This document shows, piece by piece, positions 45,696-55,559 of a stretch of DNA of 64,000 nt. Each line of letters opens with the position of its first letter. Position 1 is the first letter of the stretch. A program made the position numbers and the translations under genes. The notes beneath the pieces are model-generated. The model had not been told where the DNA came from. It searched no databases and was given only the letters and a program-made list of their open reading frames with translations. Source of the stretch: Gracilaria domingensis (Eukaryota; Rhodophyta; Florideophyceae; Gracilariales; Gracilariaceae); NCBI GenBank assembly GCA_022539475.1, contig VCMS01000012.1:1-64000 (forward strand). The letters run 5' to 3'.

Positions 45696-46265
45696 TGTAG
45701 TATAGTTCGCGGGATCAACGGGGGCTCTACAAGACCCAGTGGTGACGTTTCGGGCCTCTGAGCCCGAGTGTCTACTGTACTACGTGAGACGCTCAAGCAA
45801 AGGCAAGGCAAGGATTAATTAGTTTATTTTCGTCAATTTAGAATTAATATTTACTAGGTAGTGTAGATCTGTGGCCGGGGTGGTGCACCACAAATGCACC
45901 TCCCGGTGGCCCACGTGGCACTAGGTCCGTGAGAGCCGGAGGGGCGCTCGGGTGTACTAAACCCCCAAGACGGCAACCTCCCACACCAAATGGTAAAGGC
46001 AAGCACCAACTAGGCTAATTTGACACCAGTTCGGTTCTACAGTCACCAATTGGTAAGTCTAGTAGTCCTCTAATAGTTTTGCTGACCTCAGGGGTTATAC
46101 GTGCCTGCCGCACACCGTGAAGGCGTATTTGTCACTTGGTCTCCGTGCACCATAGGCAACGGCGGTTGCTGCCGATTTATTAGGTTTCACGCGTTTCACT
46201 CCTCCGCAGGGTCGAGCCCACGCAGGGCTCCCCACTAGCAGCTCGCACCGATCTGATTTATCACA
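45696..46265 (+). repeat. gypsy 3' LTR
   Basis: Preceded by the purine tract aggagggggg. The third palindrome site of the left LTR is changed to TCACTTGGT here. Confidence 0.93.
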
Positions 46266-48337
46266 CTCACCACACCCCACATACGCAGCAACACCTGATT
46301 GTCAAACTTCCCTTCAATCTTTCCTTCCTTTCTTCTTCCTTTTAGTGTCGTGGGTTTCTTTTTCCTATTGCTACTATGGCTGCTTGGTGGTTCTGGCCTT
46401 CCCCTTACTTTTTTGTCTTTCATCAAACCTTTTGGACTACGTTTTGGGATTGGCTTTCACTTTTCTTTTATGTCTTTTTGAGTTTGTGTCTGGAGTGTGG
46501 CACAAGCTTTTGCTGTGTCTATTCAAGTCCTCGTCTGACGTTGGCGTGAGCTTCAGCCGTTTGGTTTCGAATTTTTGTCTAAAATTCGATGCAGGCTTTA
46601 GCCAAATTATTTGGAGTTCTCGTCTGGAGTTGGCGTGGGCTTTTGCCGTTTTTATTTTTTGTTCATTTTATTGTGCACATCTGCACATTGTCATTAATTT
46701 GGCTGGTATTATCTGGCACTTCCGTTAAAATTGTGACCATCGGCGTTATTCAGTTACAAAAAGATGACGTCTACAATCATGATGTCAAAATGGATATTCA
46801 GCCGACAGCTTTGATGTAGAAAGCCGCTTGTTCGTCATTACGTAAAGTGCTATATACTGTTCTTATTCTTCAATTATCTGAGCAACGTATCAGTATCTCT
46901 ACGTAGCGTACGTCACGAAATGCGGAAACAAAAATGCCATAACACATCTATGAGCACCTGTGTTTCTTTTTGTAATTATTTTGGATTTTCCGGGAACAAG
47001 GAATAGATTTATTGAAAAATTGGGTGCTGCGATTTTGATCTTTTTTAAGCAGTTTTGTCGCCAAGCAGTCTAAAAGCTGCTCATCTGGTCTGCAACATAT
47101 TGGCGGCAAACATCCTGGTTGCTGGCATTGATCGTCACGCAACTAGGAAACATACGTTGATGAGTTGCCTTTTTTTCCCACTTCCTCAAACCTGGACGTG
47201 TGATATCTTCAAGATACACATGCAGTCAGATTACTTTGTAATCTTTCTGGTGTTTTCCGTGTTTACGGAAACATCACTCTCACACCAAACAGTAAAAGGC
47301 GCTCTAGGAGCTGAACCAATATGACACAATAAAAGAATGTTGTTTGATAGATGCTAATTGTCATAATAGTTTTCTGACAAAGCTTGGGCCTAGTTTCATC
47401 CGGGTCTATTACCGCAATTCTTAGTGACTTCTTTATGACTATTTTGACTGACTTGGGGCAAACTTACATGACTCTCAACTGTCTTCTCTGCAAAATTAGT
47501 CCGTCAGTAATACGGGCCTGCTCTGACCAGAATAGAACGCCAGCTAAAGACCCCTTTCTTGCGCTCATAAATATAAAAAATCTACTGCAGAGCTTTGCGG
47601 CTTTTGACTATGTCTCTTTACTGTGCCTAAATCATTTTAAAAGTACCGTTAAAATTAATTGCAAGTTGTGATAGACTTTGAATATGAATACAATAAACCA
47701 TCGTTCGTGGGGCTCTTTGGGTTTCAAAAATTCCAGCTTTCAATTAGCTACATTTTTCTAAAAGGATGATAAGGAAAGTATCTACATAACTTGCTGTGCA
47801 TGGTTTTTGAGGTGCTTTCATGGTTACAAAGATTTCTAGCGCCTACGCTAGACAAATAAATGCGAACTTTTGGTTAGCTATATATACTGAACGCAATCAA
47901 AATGAATGCAGAATTACTGTGGTAACATAAATAATTGGGGCTCTTAAAGCGCAAATATTTTGCTGCGCAGAGGTTTTTTGTTTATTTCTAACTTAATCTG
48001 TGGTTGCACTCTGTTGCGCTCAGATTTCGTGAAACAATATAACAAATCATGTTTAAAGGTAACAAATGTGCACATAGTTCATCCAAAGACACCTACATCA
48101 ATACAGGCAGATATACAATGTGGGCCTCACTTTATGATTTTGAACAACATTTAATGTGGTACATCCTATATGTGCCCCACATTAAAATAGCTTTCCAACT
48201 TCATAAATCCGTATGTTAAATAGTTTGGCCAACTCTAATTGCGCTTTAATTGCGCTATCTTAATGTAATCAAGGAGTTCCTTTCGTTTGCGCAAAATTTG
48301 AAAATAAACAAAAAAAAGTTGCAAAAAGTTTTCTTGG
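46266..48337. other. AT-rich, no convincing gene
   Basis: Short hydrophobic frames (for example 127 codons at 46345-46728) are explained by T-rich composition and the repeat below. If the heat-shock promoter left of the retrotransposon served a gene, its body should begin here, yet no such ORF is visible. Confidence 0.5.
46489..46667. repeat. Degenerate 45-bp tandem repeat, four units
   Basis: Units start at 46489, 46534, 46578 and 46623. The clearest is tctggagttggcgtgggctt; all share a tct...ggc...gcttt...gcc skeleton. A multiple of three, so an open frame through it gains a 15-residue periodicity. Confidence 0.75.
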
Positions 48338-48454
48338 CACGAACGCGGCGTTCGTGTACGACGGTACAGGGGTACCGAAAGAGTCTTTCGGTAGCGGCTG
48401 AAAATAAATTCCATTTGGCATCTACAGACATCCGCAGGATGCAACGTCGTACAC
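48338..48454. repeat. Nested hairpin cluster upstream of an intact gene
   Basis: Outer arms gtgtacgacg (48354) and cgtcgtacac (48445) enclose ggtac-aggg-gtacc and taccgaaa-gagtc-tttcggta. Overlapping the left edge is cacgaacgc-g-gcgttcgtg at 48338-48356. It lies ~270 bp before the start codon of the next gene. Confidence 0.85.
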
Positions 48455-48717
48455 ACGGATAAAAGGATACTACATTTGTCGTACTGACCTGGCCACCTGT
48501 ATGCGCTTCCGTCAAAGTTCTGTAGCGCGTCTGGGAGAACTCGGCGTACTGCCGAGCCGAAGGAAGATATCCCGAACGTGAACGTTATTGTTTAGGTTGA
48601 GGGACGATAATCAAACCGCTCGTCCTCGCCGCCCGTCTGCCCGCTCATGAGCGCCGCCTCTACAGCGCTCACCACGAGCCTCCTACTGTCTGGGTCAGTG
48701 TCTCCAGCGTCCCAAGA

Positions 48718-50001
48718 ATGTCGCGCCCTGCCAATCCGTCTTGCTCGTCTCCGTCTCATATCCCACCTGCGCCGTCCACCCCACCACTACCACTGCCGCC
48801 GCCACAGCTGCCCCGCCTACAACCGCTTATCACCCACGCCATTGCCAAGACCCCAAATGAAACGTTACTGCCAAGAAAACGTTCGTATGCACAAGCGGAT
48901 TGGAATACCCCCACTGTCGCAACCCCGTCGTCACTACCATTCTCACAGGCGCAGCCGAGGAGCAGACAGGGAGCGCAGACTAGGAGTGTGGAGAAGGGGA
49001 TCTTGCGGGATGGCGACATACTGCGACCAAACGAAACTGAGCCTATTAGCTCTTCACTCTCATCGACCCCGCACTTCAGCAACTTGTCTCATGAAGGGAC
49101 GCAATTTCGTCCTCATGGTTCATTGCAGCGCCGCGTGGAGGGGTTCGTCAATGAGAAGGCGTTATTTTCTGCAACGCGGCGGCGCTCAACCAACTCTGAC
49201 TCGTTCGTTCAAGCTGCCGAGATGGGAGCACGCGCGCAGTCAGTACTAGACAGCGCACATGGGCGAGTGTTCGATACATACCACTTGGGGCAAAGCATAA
49301 TCTCTTGTAGTAAGTTGTATGCCAATCAACGCAGAAGCAACAGGCTTCTGCCGGGGGGCTCGGACAGTACGACTGCGGCATGCTACATGATTGGAGGCAC
49401 ATGCGATCAAACGCTACATAGCCTTCTGGAACGAATATCGCCCTGCGACCCAAGAGAGGAGCGGTGCAAGGTGGTAGAAAGAGTGCTGAAGGATAAGACC
49501 AGAGGTGCCATCTGCGCTTTGAACGGTGAGAATCCCAGAGAGGCACGCGCGGATAATTTGGCAGCGGTGAGGATCTGTGAGACTGTGGCTGACATTTTGG
49601 TGGCCTACTTGTGCAGGAAGCTGATTCAACAGCGAGATGAACTAAGCGAGAGGTTAGCAGGTCTTGAGAATAACGTCGGTTCGCTGCGAGAGGAGCTGGC
49701 AATGGAGCGCAAGAGAAGGGAGGTAACGGAACGAGACTGCTGGTGCAAAGGAAGCGCGGAGAAGAATCAGCCAAGCGTGGCGCTTTCTACGATCGCCAAT
49801 CAGAGCGTTTCAAATGTCACAGTTGGTGTGGTGACACCGCACACAATGGACATGCACTCCTTCGAGAGCAATAAGCTTTTGGTAGGACGCGGAAACCTGT
49901 CCAGCTCCGGTTTCAGAAGTCATGCGAGTGTGGGTCATAGTTTGGCGGACGCGGTGGAGAAGGAGACGCAGCAAGAGGCAAATAAATTCACGAGCCAGTA
50001 A
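48718..50001 (+). CDS. 427-aa protein with disordered N terminus and coiled coil
   Basis: A single intact exon from ATG to TAA, the cleanest host-like gene in the window. Residues 1-~100 are Pro/Ser-rich and disordered, with a PPLPLPPPQLP tract. The middle (FVQAAEMGARAQSVLDSAHGR and onward) is Cys-containing and probably folded. Residues ~305-345 form a coiled coil (LIQQRDELSERLAGLENNVGS, continuing through EELAMERKRRE). The tail is Ser/Asn-rich. No family recognised. The frame uses mixed codons with no stop over 1.3 kb, unlike the repeats around it. Confidence 0.7.
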   Translation: MSRPANPSCSSPSHIPPAPSTPPLPLPPPQLPRLQPLITHAIAKTPNETLLPRKRSYAQADWNTPTVATPSSLPFSQAQPRSRQGAQTRSVEKGILRDGDILRPNETEPISSSLSSTPHFSNLSHEGTQFRPHGSLQRRVEGFVNEKALFSATRRRSTNSDSFVQAAEMGARAQSVLDSAHGRVFDTYHLGQSIISCSKLYANQRRSNRLLPGGSDSTTAACYMIGGTCDQTLHSLLERISPCDPREERCKVVERVLKDKTRGAICALNGENPREARADNLAAVRICETVADILVAYLCRKLIQQRDELSERLAGLENNVGSLREELAMERKRREVTERDCWCKGSAEKNQPSVALSTIANQSVSNVTVGVVTPHTMDMHSFESNKLLVGRGNLSSSGFRSHASVGHSLADAVEKETQQEANKFTSQ

Positions 50002-50681
50002 GTGAAAAGTCATTTTGAATAGTGATTATACGAAGTGGGTTAAAGGGTAGGAGGGTTAGAAGTCTAGCCCTACTGGTAGATTTCTCAGTTCAGGTTCATG
50101 AAGCATAGCCCTCTTACATCTAGAAACAAGGCTCTTCAGTTCTGCAATCAAACCTTATGAGCTAGATACTTTCCTGCTGTTGACGAGTGTATCAGATGGG
50201 ATGGACTCTACGCTGGTAGATCGAACGAACGAGACCTCTATTTAAGAGCATCTGAAAACACCTTGTACTAAGTGAACACGCTGTGTGCCGCAGTGCCAGG
50301 CAATAGGCGTCGGCGATTGACGGCCACTGCGGTGTGCTGCAGTACGGTTCGCTCCAGGCCGAGCACGAAAGTGTGGTACTCGGTGGACAGGGTTTGCTCC
50401 GCGTACTCCACTCATTTACTCGGCGATACCGCGAGCAAACTGTTTCCTGCGTCTCTGAGACCTCCATGGATGTCAAAAGCGAAGGGAGTGAACTCCACGT
50501 CGTTTGCCTCACCCAGTGGTGTGCACTTCACACGTTTGGCCGCTCAGCCTTAGTGGCAGCCGCAGCTGCAATGCGTGAAGCCGCTAGCGCAAAGTTTCTG
50601 CTGCGGGGATTAACGACCGTGACATGAACACCAACGGGTGTGGGATGGAATCGTGTGTCATCAATGACGAGGTCTGAACGT
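50002..50681. other. No clear gene
   Basis: Overlapping ~95-codon frames at 50272-50627 on both strands; none stands out. Possibly a decayed gene. Confidence 0.4.
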
Positions 50682-50724
50682 CACTGCTCGCATTCGGGTA
50701 AAATTTACCCGAATGCGAGCAGTG
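50682..50724. repeat. Perfect 21-bp-arm palindrome
   Basis: cactgctcgcattcgggtaa and its exact reverse complement meet at a single A. Rich in CpG in the arms, AT in the centre. Confidence 0.97.
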
Positions 50725-50742
50725 GAAACCTCTCGTACGTGT

Positions 50743-50869
50743 GGGTTATATCAACAGCCGAGTGCAGATAACGGGGCACGAGACAGCAAAACTTGGGCCC
50801 GAGCCGAAGGCGAGGGACCAATTTTGCTGTCGAGTGACCCGGTATTGCACGAGGCTTTTGATATAACGC
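50743..50869. repeat. Long imperfect foldback, small-RNA-precursor-like
   Basis: The left arm starts gggttatatcaacagccgag and continues to gagacagcaaaacttgggcc. The right arm carries the matching ggaccaattttgctgtcgag and ends in cttttgatataacgc. The arms are ~57 nt with scattered mismatches and the loop ~12 nt (gagccgaaggcg region). It could be a small-RNA precursor or a MITE with long inverted repeats. Confidence 0.7.
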
Positions 50870-51012
50870 GCTTATTGCACGGTTGGACGCCGGAGAGCCA
50901 CTGAATTGCATGCCAGCAATCGAACGCACTGTATGCGCACGTGATGTGCACAACGTACGAAGTCTGCAGAATTTAAGTAAATTTCTTGGTTCTCCTCCAT
51001 TGCTGCCCCGAT

Positions 51013-51085
51013 TTGGTTATTGCCCTGGAAGAGGGCAATAACCAAGGCCCAATTGGTTATTGCCCTCTTCCAGGGCAATAACCAA
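51013..51085. repeat. Double hairpin made of four copies of ttggttattgccct
   Basis: Two 33-bp hairpins, each palindromic and differing only in the orientation of the loop (ggaag versus cttcc), are joined by ggcccaa, so the whole 73 bp is also palindromic. Confidence 0.95.
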
Positions 51086-51310
51086 GGACCGATCAGGTTA
51101 TCGCACATCGCTCGAGTGCAATAAAGAACCCGTCGTACATAGCTGCCCTTGGTGAAGCTTAGCTTCGAAAGCTGTGGACACAAGATGACCAAGTATGGTA
51201 AATGACATAATGACATTCGGGGTTTTTTTAGCGTAGATCTGTCGTATCAAAGAACCCGAGCATTCACCCTTTTTAGCTCTAAACTGAAAGAAACGGAAAG
51301 CCAAGCCGCC

Positions 51311-51368
51311 GGTAGTACTAGTAGTACTTAATACTCAGTACCGTAGTACGGTACTGACTCAGTACTAC
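51311..51368. repeat. Nested short hairpins
   Basis: cagtaccgt-agt-acggtactg at 51336-51356, inside outer arms ggtagtact and agtactac. Confidence 0.75.
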
Positions 51369-53073
51369 TGGGAGACGCGGGAATAGCGAAAAGTGAAGAA
51401 CTTGATAATAAATATAGTTAACTTTTAAATAATGGGTTGCATTGCTGTTAAATAGTACGCGTAGTCACGGTTTTCATTTTCGTTCTAGAAAATACGTTTT
51501 AATTTCAAAATGAAAGACTTTTGTTGGCAAAACCTGCATACGCCTCAACTTACAGTAACCCTGCGTTAATATAACCAGTTCAAGTTGAGGCATGGTTGAG
51601 GTCAACTTACATGCATAGTTAGTCTTGTTGAGCTCAGAATAAGAAATTTTTGATGATTGAGATAAAATTACGAAGCTCATTGTGATGGTATTTCCAGGTT
51701 TAGCAAGACATGCAAAGACGCTGCCAATAACCTGCATCTCAAAAGCAAATAAATGCATAAGAAAATGACCAAAACATCTCATTTTAGAGTAAAGTTCATA
51801 AGTTGTGCCACTAATATATTTGTGTTCAAAGCGCTTTAATCTAAAAATTTTGCACTAGTGTGGACATCTATTGCTAAACTAAGTTTCTGATTTGCAGTTT
51901 TTGAAACATGCTGTTCTGTGAGAAGATACTTCGAGTTTAAGATTTCAATAAGTTAGGTTTCTAGACTCAACGTTGGAGATACTTTTTTGAACCATCTTAA
52001 AATGACATACTTGTCATGCCTGACAGTTTGCATGCGATTTGCAGAAGTTTTAAAAACCGTACTGTGATTTCACGCTGACAAAACAAAAAAACCTAACGTT
52101 GCGTCAATAAATCGAAACGATGTCAATAAATCGAAACAGTAAAATAACCCGTACAGCGCACATTTGGCGCCAACTCTGAGCGCAAAATGGACTCAACCGA
52201 ACTCTATCTACTCCAGAGCCCGATTAACTTCTCCGTTGCCCACCTTTTTCGCGGCAACGCTAAGAAAAAACACTGCCAAAGCAATAGGCAATAATCGCTG
52301 CTGTTGGTAGAGCATTTGGCGGCCGCAACATGCACTTGATGCAAGCGATGCGCATCAGCCAGGTACAGAGTGCCTGAGAGCTACCAGGAAGAGGTAGAAG
52401 AATAGCTCAAAAGCTGCAAGATTTACGCCTGGCTGTGTGTTCTAGCAGCATCGCGTTGCATTTGATCGGTGAGACGAGCTCTTGAAGAGCTCGTGAGCGC
52501 TCAAAGAAGACTTCTCTGAATGGTGAGGTCGCTCAAGTGTTGATTTGCAATAAATACCGATTTATTGATTCTCGGAAAACAAGCTGTTTTTGAGGCTCAT
52601 CTTTGATGGCATGAAAGTGCGAGCTTGCTTTCAATTCATTTGAAAGTCGGCGAACACCAAAACGAGGGTCTTTTTCGCCCTCTGACGCAAGATGAGCGCG
52701 TAAGGGTAAGGAGTTTTGAAGATATGCTCATTTCTTGGAGTCAGAGTCGGCCAAAATATGACCGTTTCGATTTATTGACGGAACGTTACACGTACTGCAT
52801 TTTTGTATACTTCACAACTACAAAATTTGCTTTTACCTTTTTTCCAGATCTGTTCAATACTTCGCTTTGTCTAATTTCCCGCGTCTCCCTGAGCATAAAG
52901 TAATAGCGACTACTACCAAAAGCATTGGTACACGCACCTGCAAAGTGTGCTGTGCAGAAACATTTAGAATAGGTACTGTACAAAAAGCAGTTTTTAATTA
53001 GAAAAGTTTCACCAGAGCATTTCGTGGTTCCAATATCCTTAGATTCCTCCGATGTAACCCTTTTGAGACGGTT
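51369..53073. other. AT-rich, no gene seen
   Basis: Frequent stops in all frames. ORFs of ~90-100 codons at 51474 and 52625 are Lys/Phe-rich and look like chance. Confidence 0.55.
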
Positions 53074-53376
53074 CGCTTATGTCTAGTGAGCTAAACATAA
53101 GCGGAAAACATGATTGGCTAGCCGCTATAACCAATTAATGTCAACGTGCCACTTGTCAGCTTGGCTTATGTGTAGCTCACTAGATATAAGCAAAACATTT
53201 TTTCAAATGGCTACAAATTCAATCAGTTTGAAATTAAACCAAAAACATTTGAACTTGAGTACCACGTGTATTTCCATCAACATAATTTGTTACACTGCTC
53301 TCTCTCAGCCGCATGGTCGATTCATTTCTTTCCTTCTCATTGGCTATTTCTTATGTCTAGCTCACAAGACATAAGA
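53074..53376. repeat. Three related ~28-bp hairpins
   Basis: Positions 53074-53103, 53164-53191 and 53349-53376. All pair cttatgt with acataag (or atataag) around a loop that reads ctagtgagct or its reverse complement, so the same hairpin occurs in both orientations. Confidence 0.8.
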
Positions 53377-53710
53377 ACTTTCTATCCCAAAACGGTTAAT
53401 GACTAGGTAAATTAGCCACTACACAGATATCCTCTGTGAAGAACGTTAAATCTCTCCCCTGGTTGGTACTGCATCACACCGCCAAGCGGTCGTTTTATTG
53501 AAACAGGTACCGCTCAAAAGGACTAATTTTGTGCTCCGTCCCTTTGTTAAAGGATTACACGCACTTGCACCGTTTTTTGCAAGAGACTGTGATCATATTG
53601 TCAAAGAAAACAAAACACAATAAATATATATTGCGACAATACCAAGAACAATACAGCAATATTGCAACGCAATTATTTACATTCACAATTATTGCGAATA
53701 TGAACAACAT

Positions 53711-55421
53711 TTAACAACAGCTTTGATACCTCTTTGACAAACTCTTGTATACGTTGAAGTCTGCCTTCGCCTTTTCAATTTTTGCAAAGGCATCACTTCT
53801 CTGTATATTATCACCGGTTTTTTCTGAGCTATCGAATTTGGTATCAATTCTTTTTTCCATTCCATTTTCTGTACCAGCATCACCACCCAGCTTTCCACGT
53901 TTCAAGTCAAAACTTTCAAAACTACCCAAAATGACCTCTTGATGTCGTTTTCAATTTTTCCTCGCATGTTTTTGTAGTTCAGAAACTAATGATGATCGCG
54001 ATTACCAGAGCGTAGCGCAACCATTGCGTCTTTGAACCGTGATTCAAACAATTGATTGACAACGGTACTGCAAAGTCCATAAGTTGTCATGGGTTTGCTC
54101 AACCCAACTTCACCTATACTGTTGGTCTCAAAAGCCTTACTGACGTACCGAGATAATGTTGCCACCTAAATACATTGCGGCGCGCAAACCTTTTGAGGGT
54201 TCACACCTTTGTAGTTCACAGCGCACGAAAACTTATCCAACTGCTTTCAAAACATATTGATCAACGCCATAGATTCTTGTAGGTCTTGAAATAGGACAAT
54301 TAGACCACTCAATTGCTTTTGGTTCGAAATGAAGACCATTTTCGGCTTCGAAGTGACTCACTTCAATCTCCCCGACTGAGTTTCTGAAGCTCCATCGCAG
54401 CTGCAAATTCGAACAACAATTCGTTTAACCTGCTTGTCGCCTTCCGAAACTGTGACTACGTCCTCCAGTCGTAGCTTATGTAACTCGCTCCGACGAAAGG
54501 CAGTCATGAAAAGAAACCCGTATATAATTCGTGTAAGAAAGCCCCGACCGGTTCGTTTGGAGAGGTCCGGAGATTCATATAACGTTCGTATCTGCTCCTC
54601 TGCTGGCACATTGTGACTCTTGATACACTGCCCTTTCGACTACTCTTCACGGATTGTGTTATCCAAAACTGTGAGCAGCCCTCTATGGGGATCCGCAAAG
54701 ACGGGGCCTGAGAGAAGACTTAGGTTATATCTCCATCGCTCGGCAAAAGCCCGTTGCACTCCCGTAATGTATCACTCAATGTTGACGGCGCCAGTTCTTT
54801 CTGATCCGATGTCCTCTTACGAGTAGCAGCAAACTCGATTAGGATATTGTTGATTCGGTGCAGAGCTTCCCACGGCCAAAGTGCATTTAAGGCTGTTTTG
54901 GTTGCTTTGCGGGTGTTTTGTGGAACCCGTTTTCCAACAATTGATGGCACGTGTGATGAAAGAGAAGGGATTGTAGGCTTCTGGTTTGATTCGCTGACGT
55001 GAGGCGGAAAGTGATGATTCTCATTGTCCAGGGTGAGCACAATCTGGTCACTGGAACCTGGTAATGTAACCACCTCTTGATTGAGAGGCATGGCGTCCAA
55101 ATGATGGGCTAATTGGTCTATTTCATCAGTTCGCTGTGCCAGGGTCAAGAGCAGATTTTCTACTGTACTCCCGAACGAGGCACTTTTTAATGGCGCTATC
55201 GGCGGTGTCCCAGGAACATATTCGTGTTCGTTATCCCATGGCACAACTTCTTCCAGTTGTATTGGCGTAATGAAAGCAGTATGTACATCTCCGTCAATGG
55301 TTACTAAATTGGCGACTTTGTCATTGTCACTTGATGAAGTTTGAGGGGACAAAGAAGACATCGTTGGGCTGTGTTGCAAATCGTGGTCTTTGGCGTCTGT
55401 GCAGAAGAAGATTGCCCCCAT
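53711..55421 (-). pseudogene. Crypton-like tyrosine-recombinase DNA transposon, decayed
   Basis: Minus strand. The N-terminal part (IDQLAHHLDAMPLNQEV, a Ser/Pro linker, then TRKATKTALNALWPWEALHR) is followed by the catalytic domain. RIIYGFLFMTAFRRSELHKL carries the first catalytic Arg, and near 54000-54100 there is a VALRSGNRDHH-like stretch where the family has the HxxR/GHR box. A Lys-rich tail follows (DAFAKIEKAKADFNVYKS). The frame changes between 54720 and 54609 and contains stops near 54358, 54250 and 54180. The type is inferred from overall pattern. Confidence 0.65.
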
Positions 55422-55559
55422 TGCACTACAATGCGAGTAGTGCAGGAAGAACGCTTAGGGATTCTGAGTATACCCAACCGACGTCGCATTGTTCTAATGG
55501 TTCACTTTGTGATATCGCTTAGATAGAAACCTATCGAGTTAATTATTCATTAAGCGTGC

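Larger units (their letters stand above)
34807..46265 (+). mobile_element. Ty3/gypsy chromovirus-type LTR retrotransposon with antisense ORFs, nearly whole
   Basis: An 11,459-bp element with direct LTRs of 571 and 570 bp that differ at roughly 4-5% of positions by eye, so it is much younger than the copia element. The flanking pentamers are cccac and ctcac, a possible target duplication with one difference. Order: LTR, TGGTCTCCCGAC primer-binding-like string, gag, protease, RT, RNase H, integrase with chromodomain, a 3.5-kb region open on the opposite strand, purine tract, LTR. It looks largely whole, with a small number of breaks (about one to three). Palindromes of the form ACCANNTGGT are spread over its full length. 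Confidence 0.95.
34807..46265. promoter_or_regulatory. Array of ACCANNTGGT palindromes along the gypsy element
   Basis: Exact sites by eye start at 35096, 35156, 35243, 36020, 36167, 36227, 37819, 37950, 38400, 38716, 38859, 40312, 41109, 41984, 42050, 42393, 42666, 43557, 44723, 45302, 45410, 45985 and 46045. About ten one-mismatch versions (for example ACCACTTGGC) and five ACCGNNCGGT variants lie between them. They fall in LTRs, sense genes and antisense genes alike. Confidence 0.75.

Noticed and set aside
46345-46728. 127-codon hydrophobic ORF resembling a membrane protein
   Set aside because: Hydrophobicity follows from T-rich codons and the 45-bp repeat; no other support.
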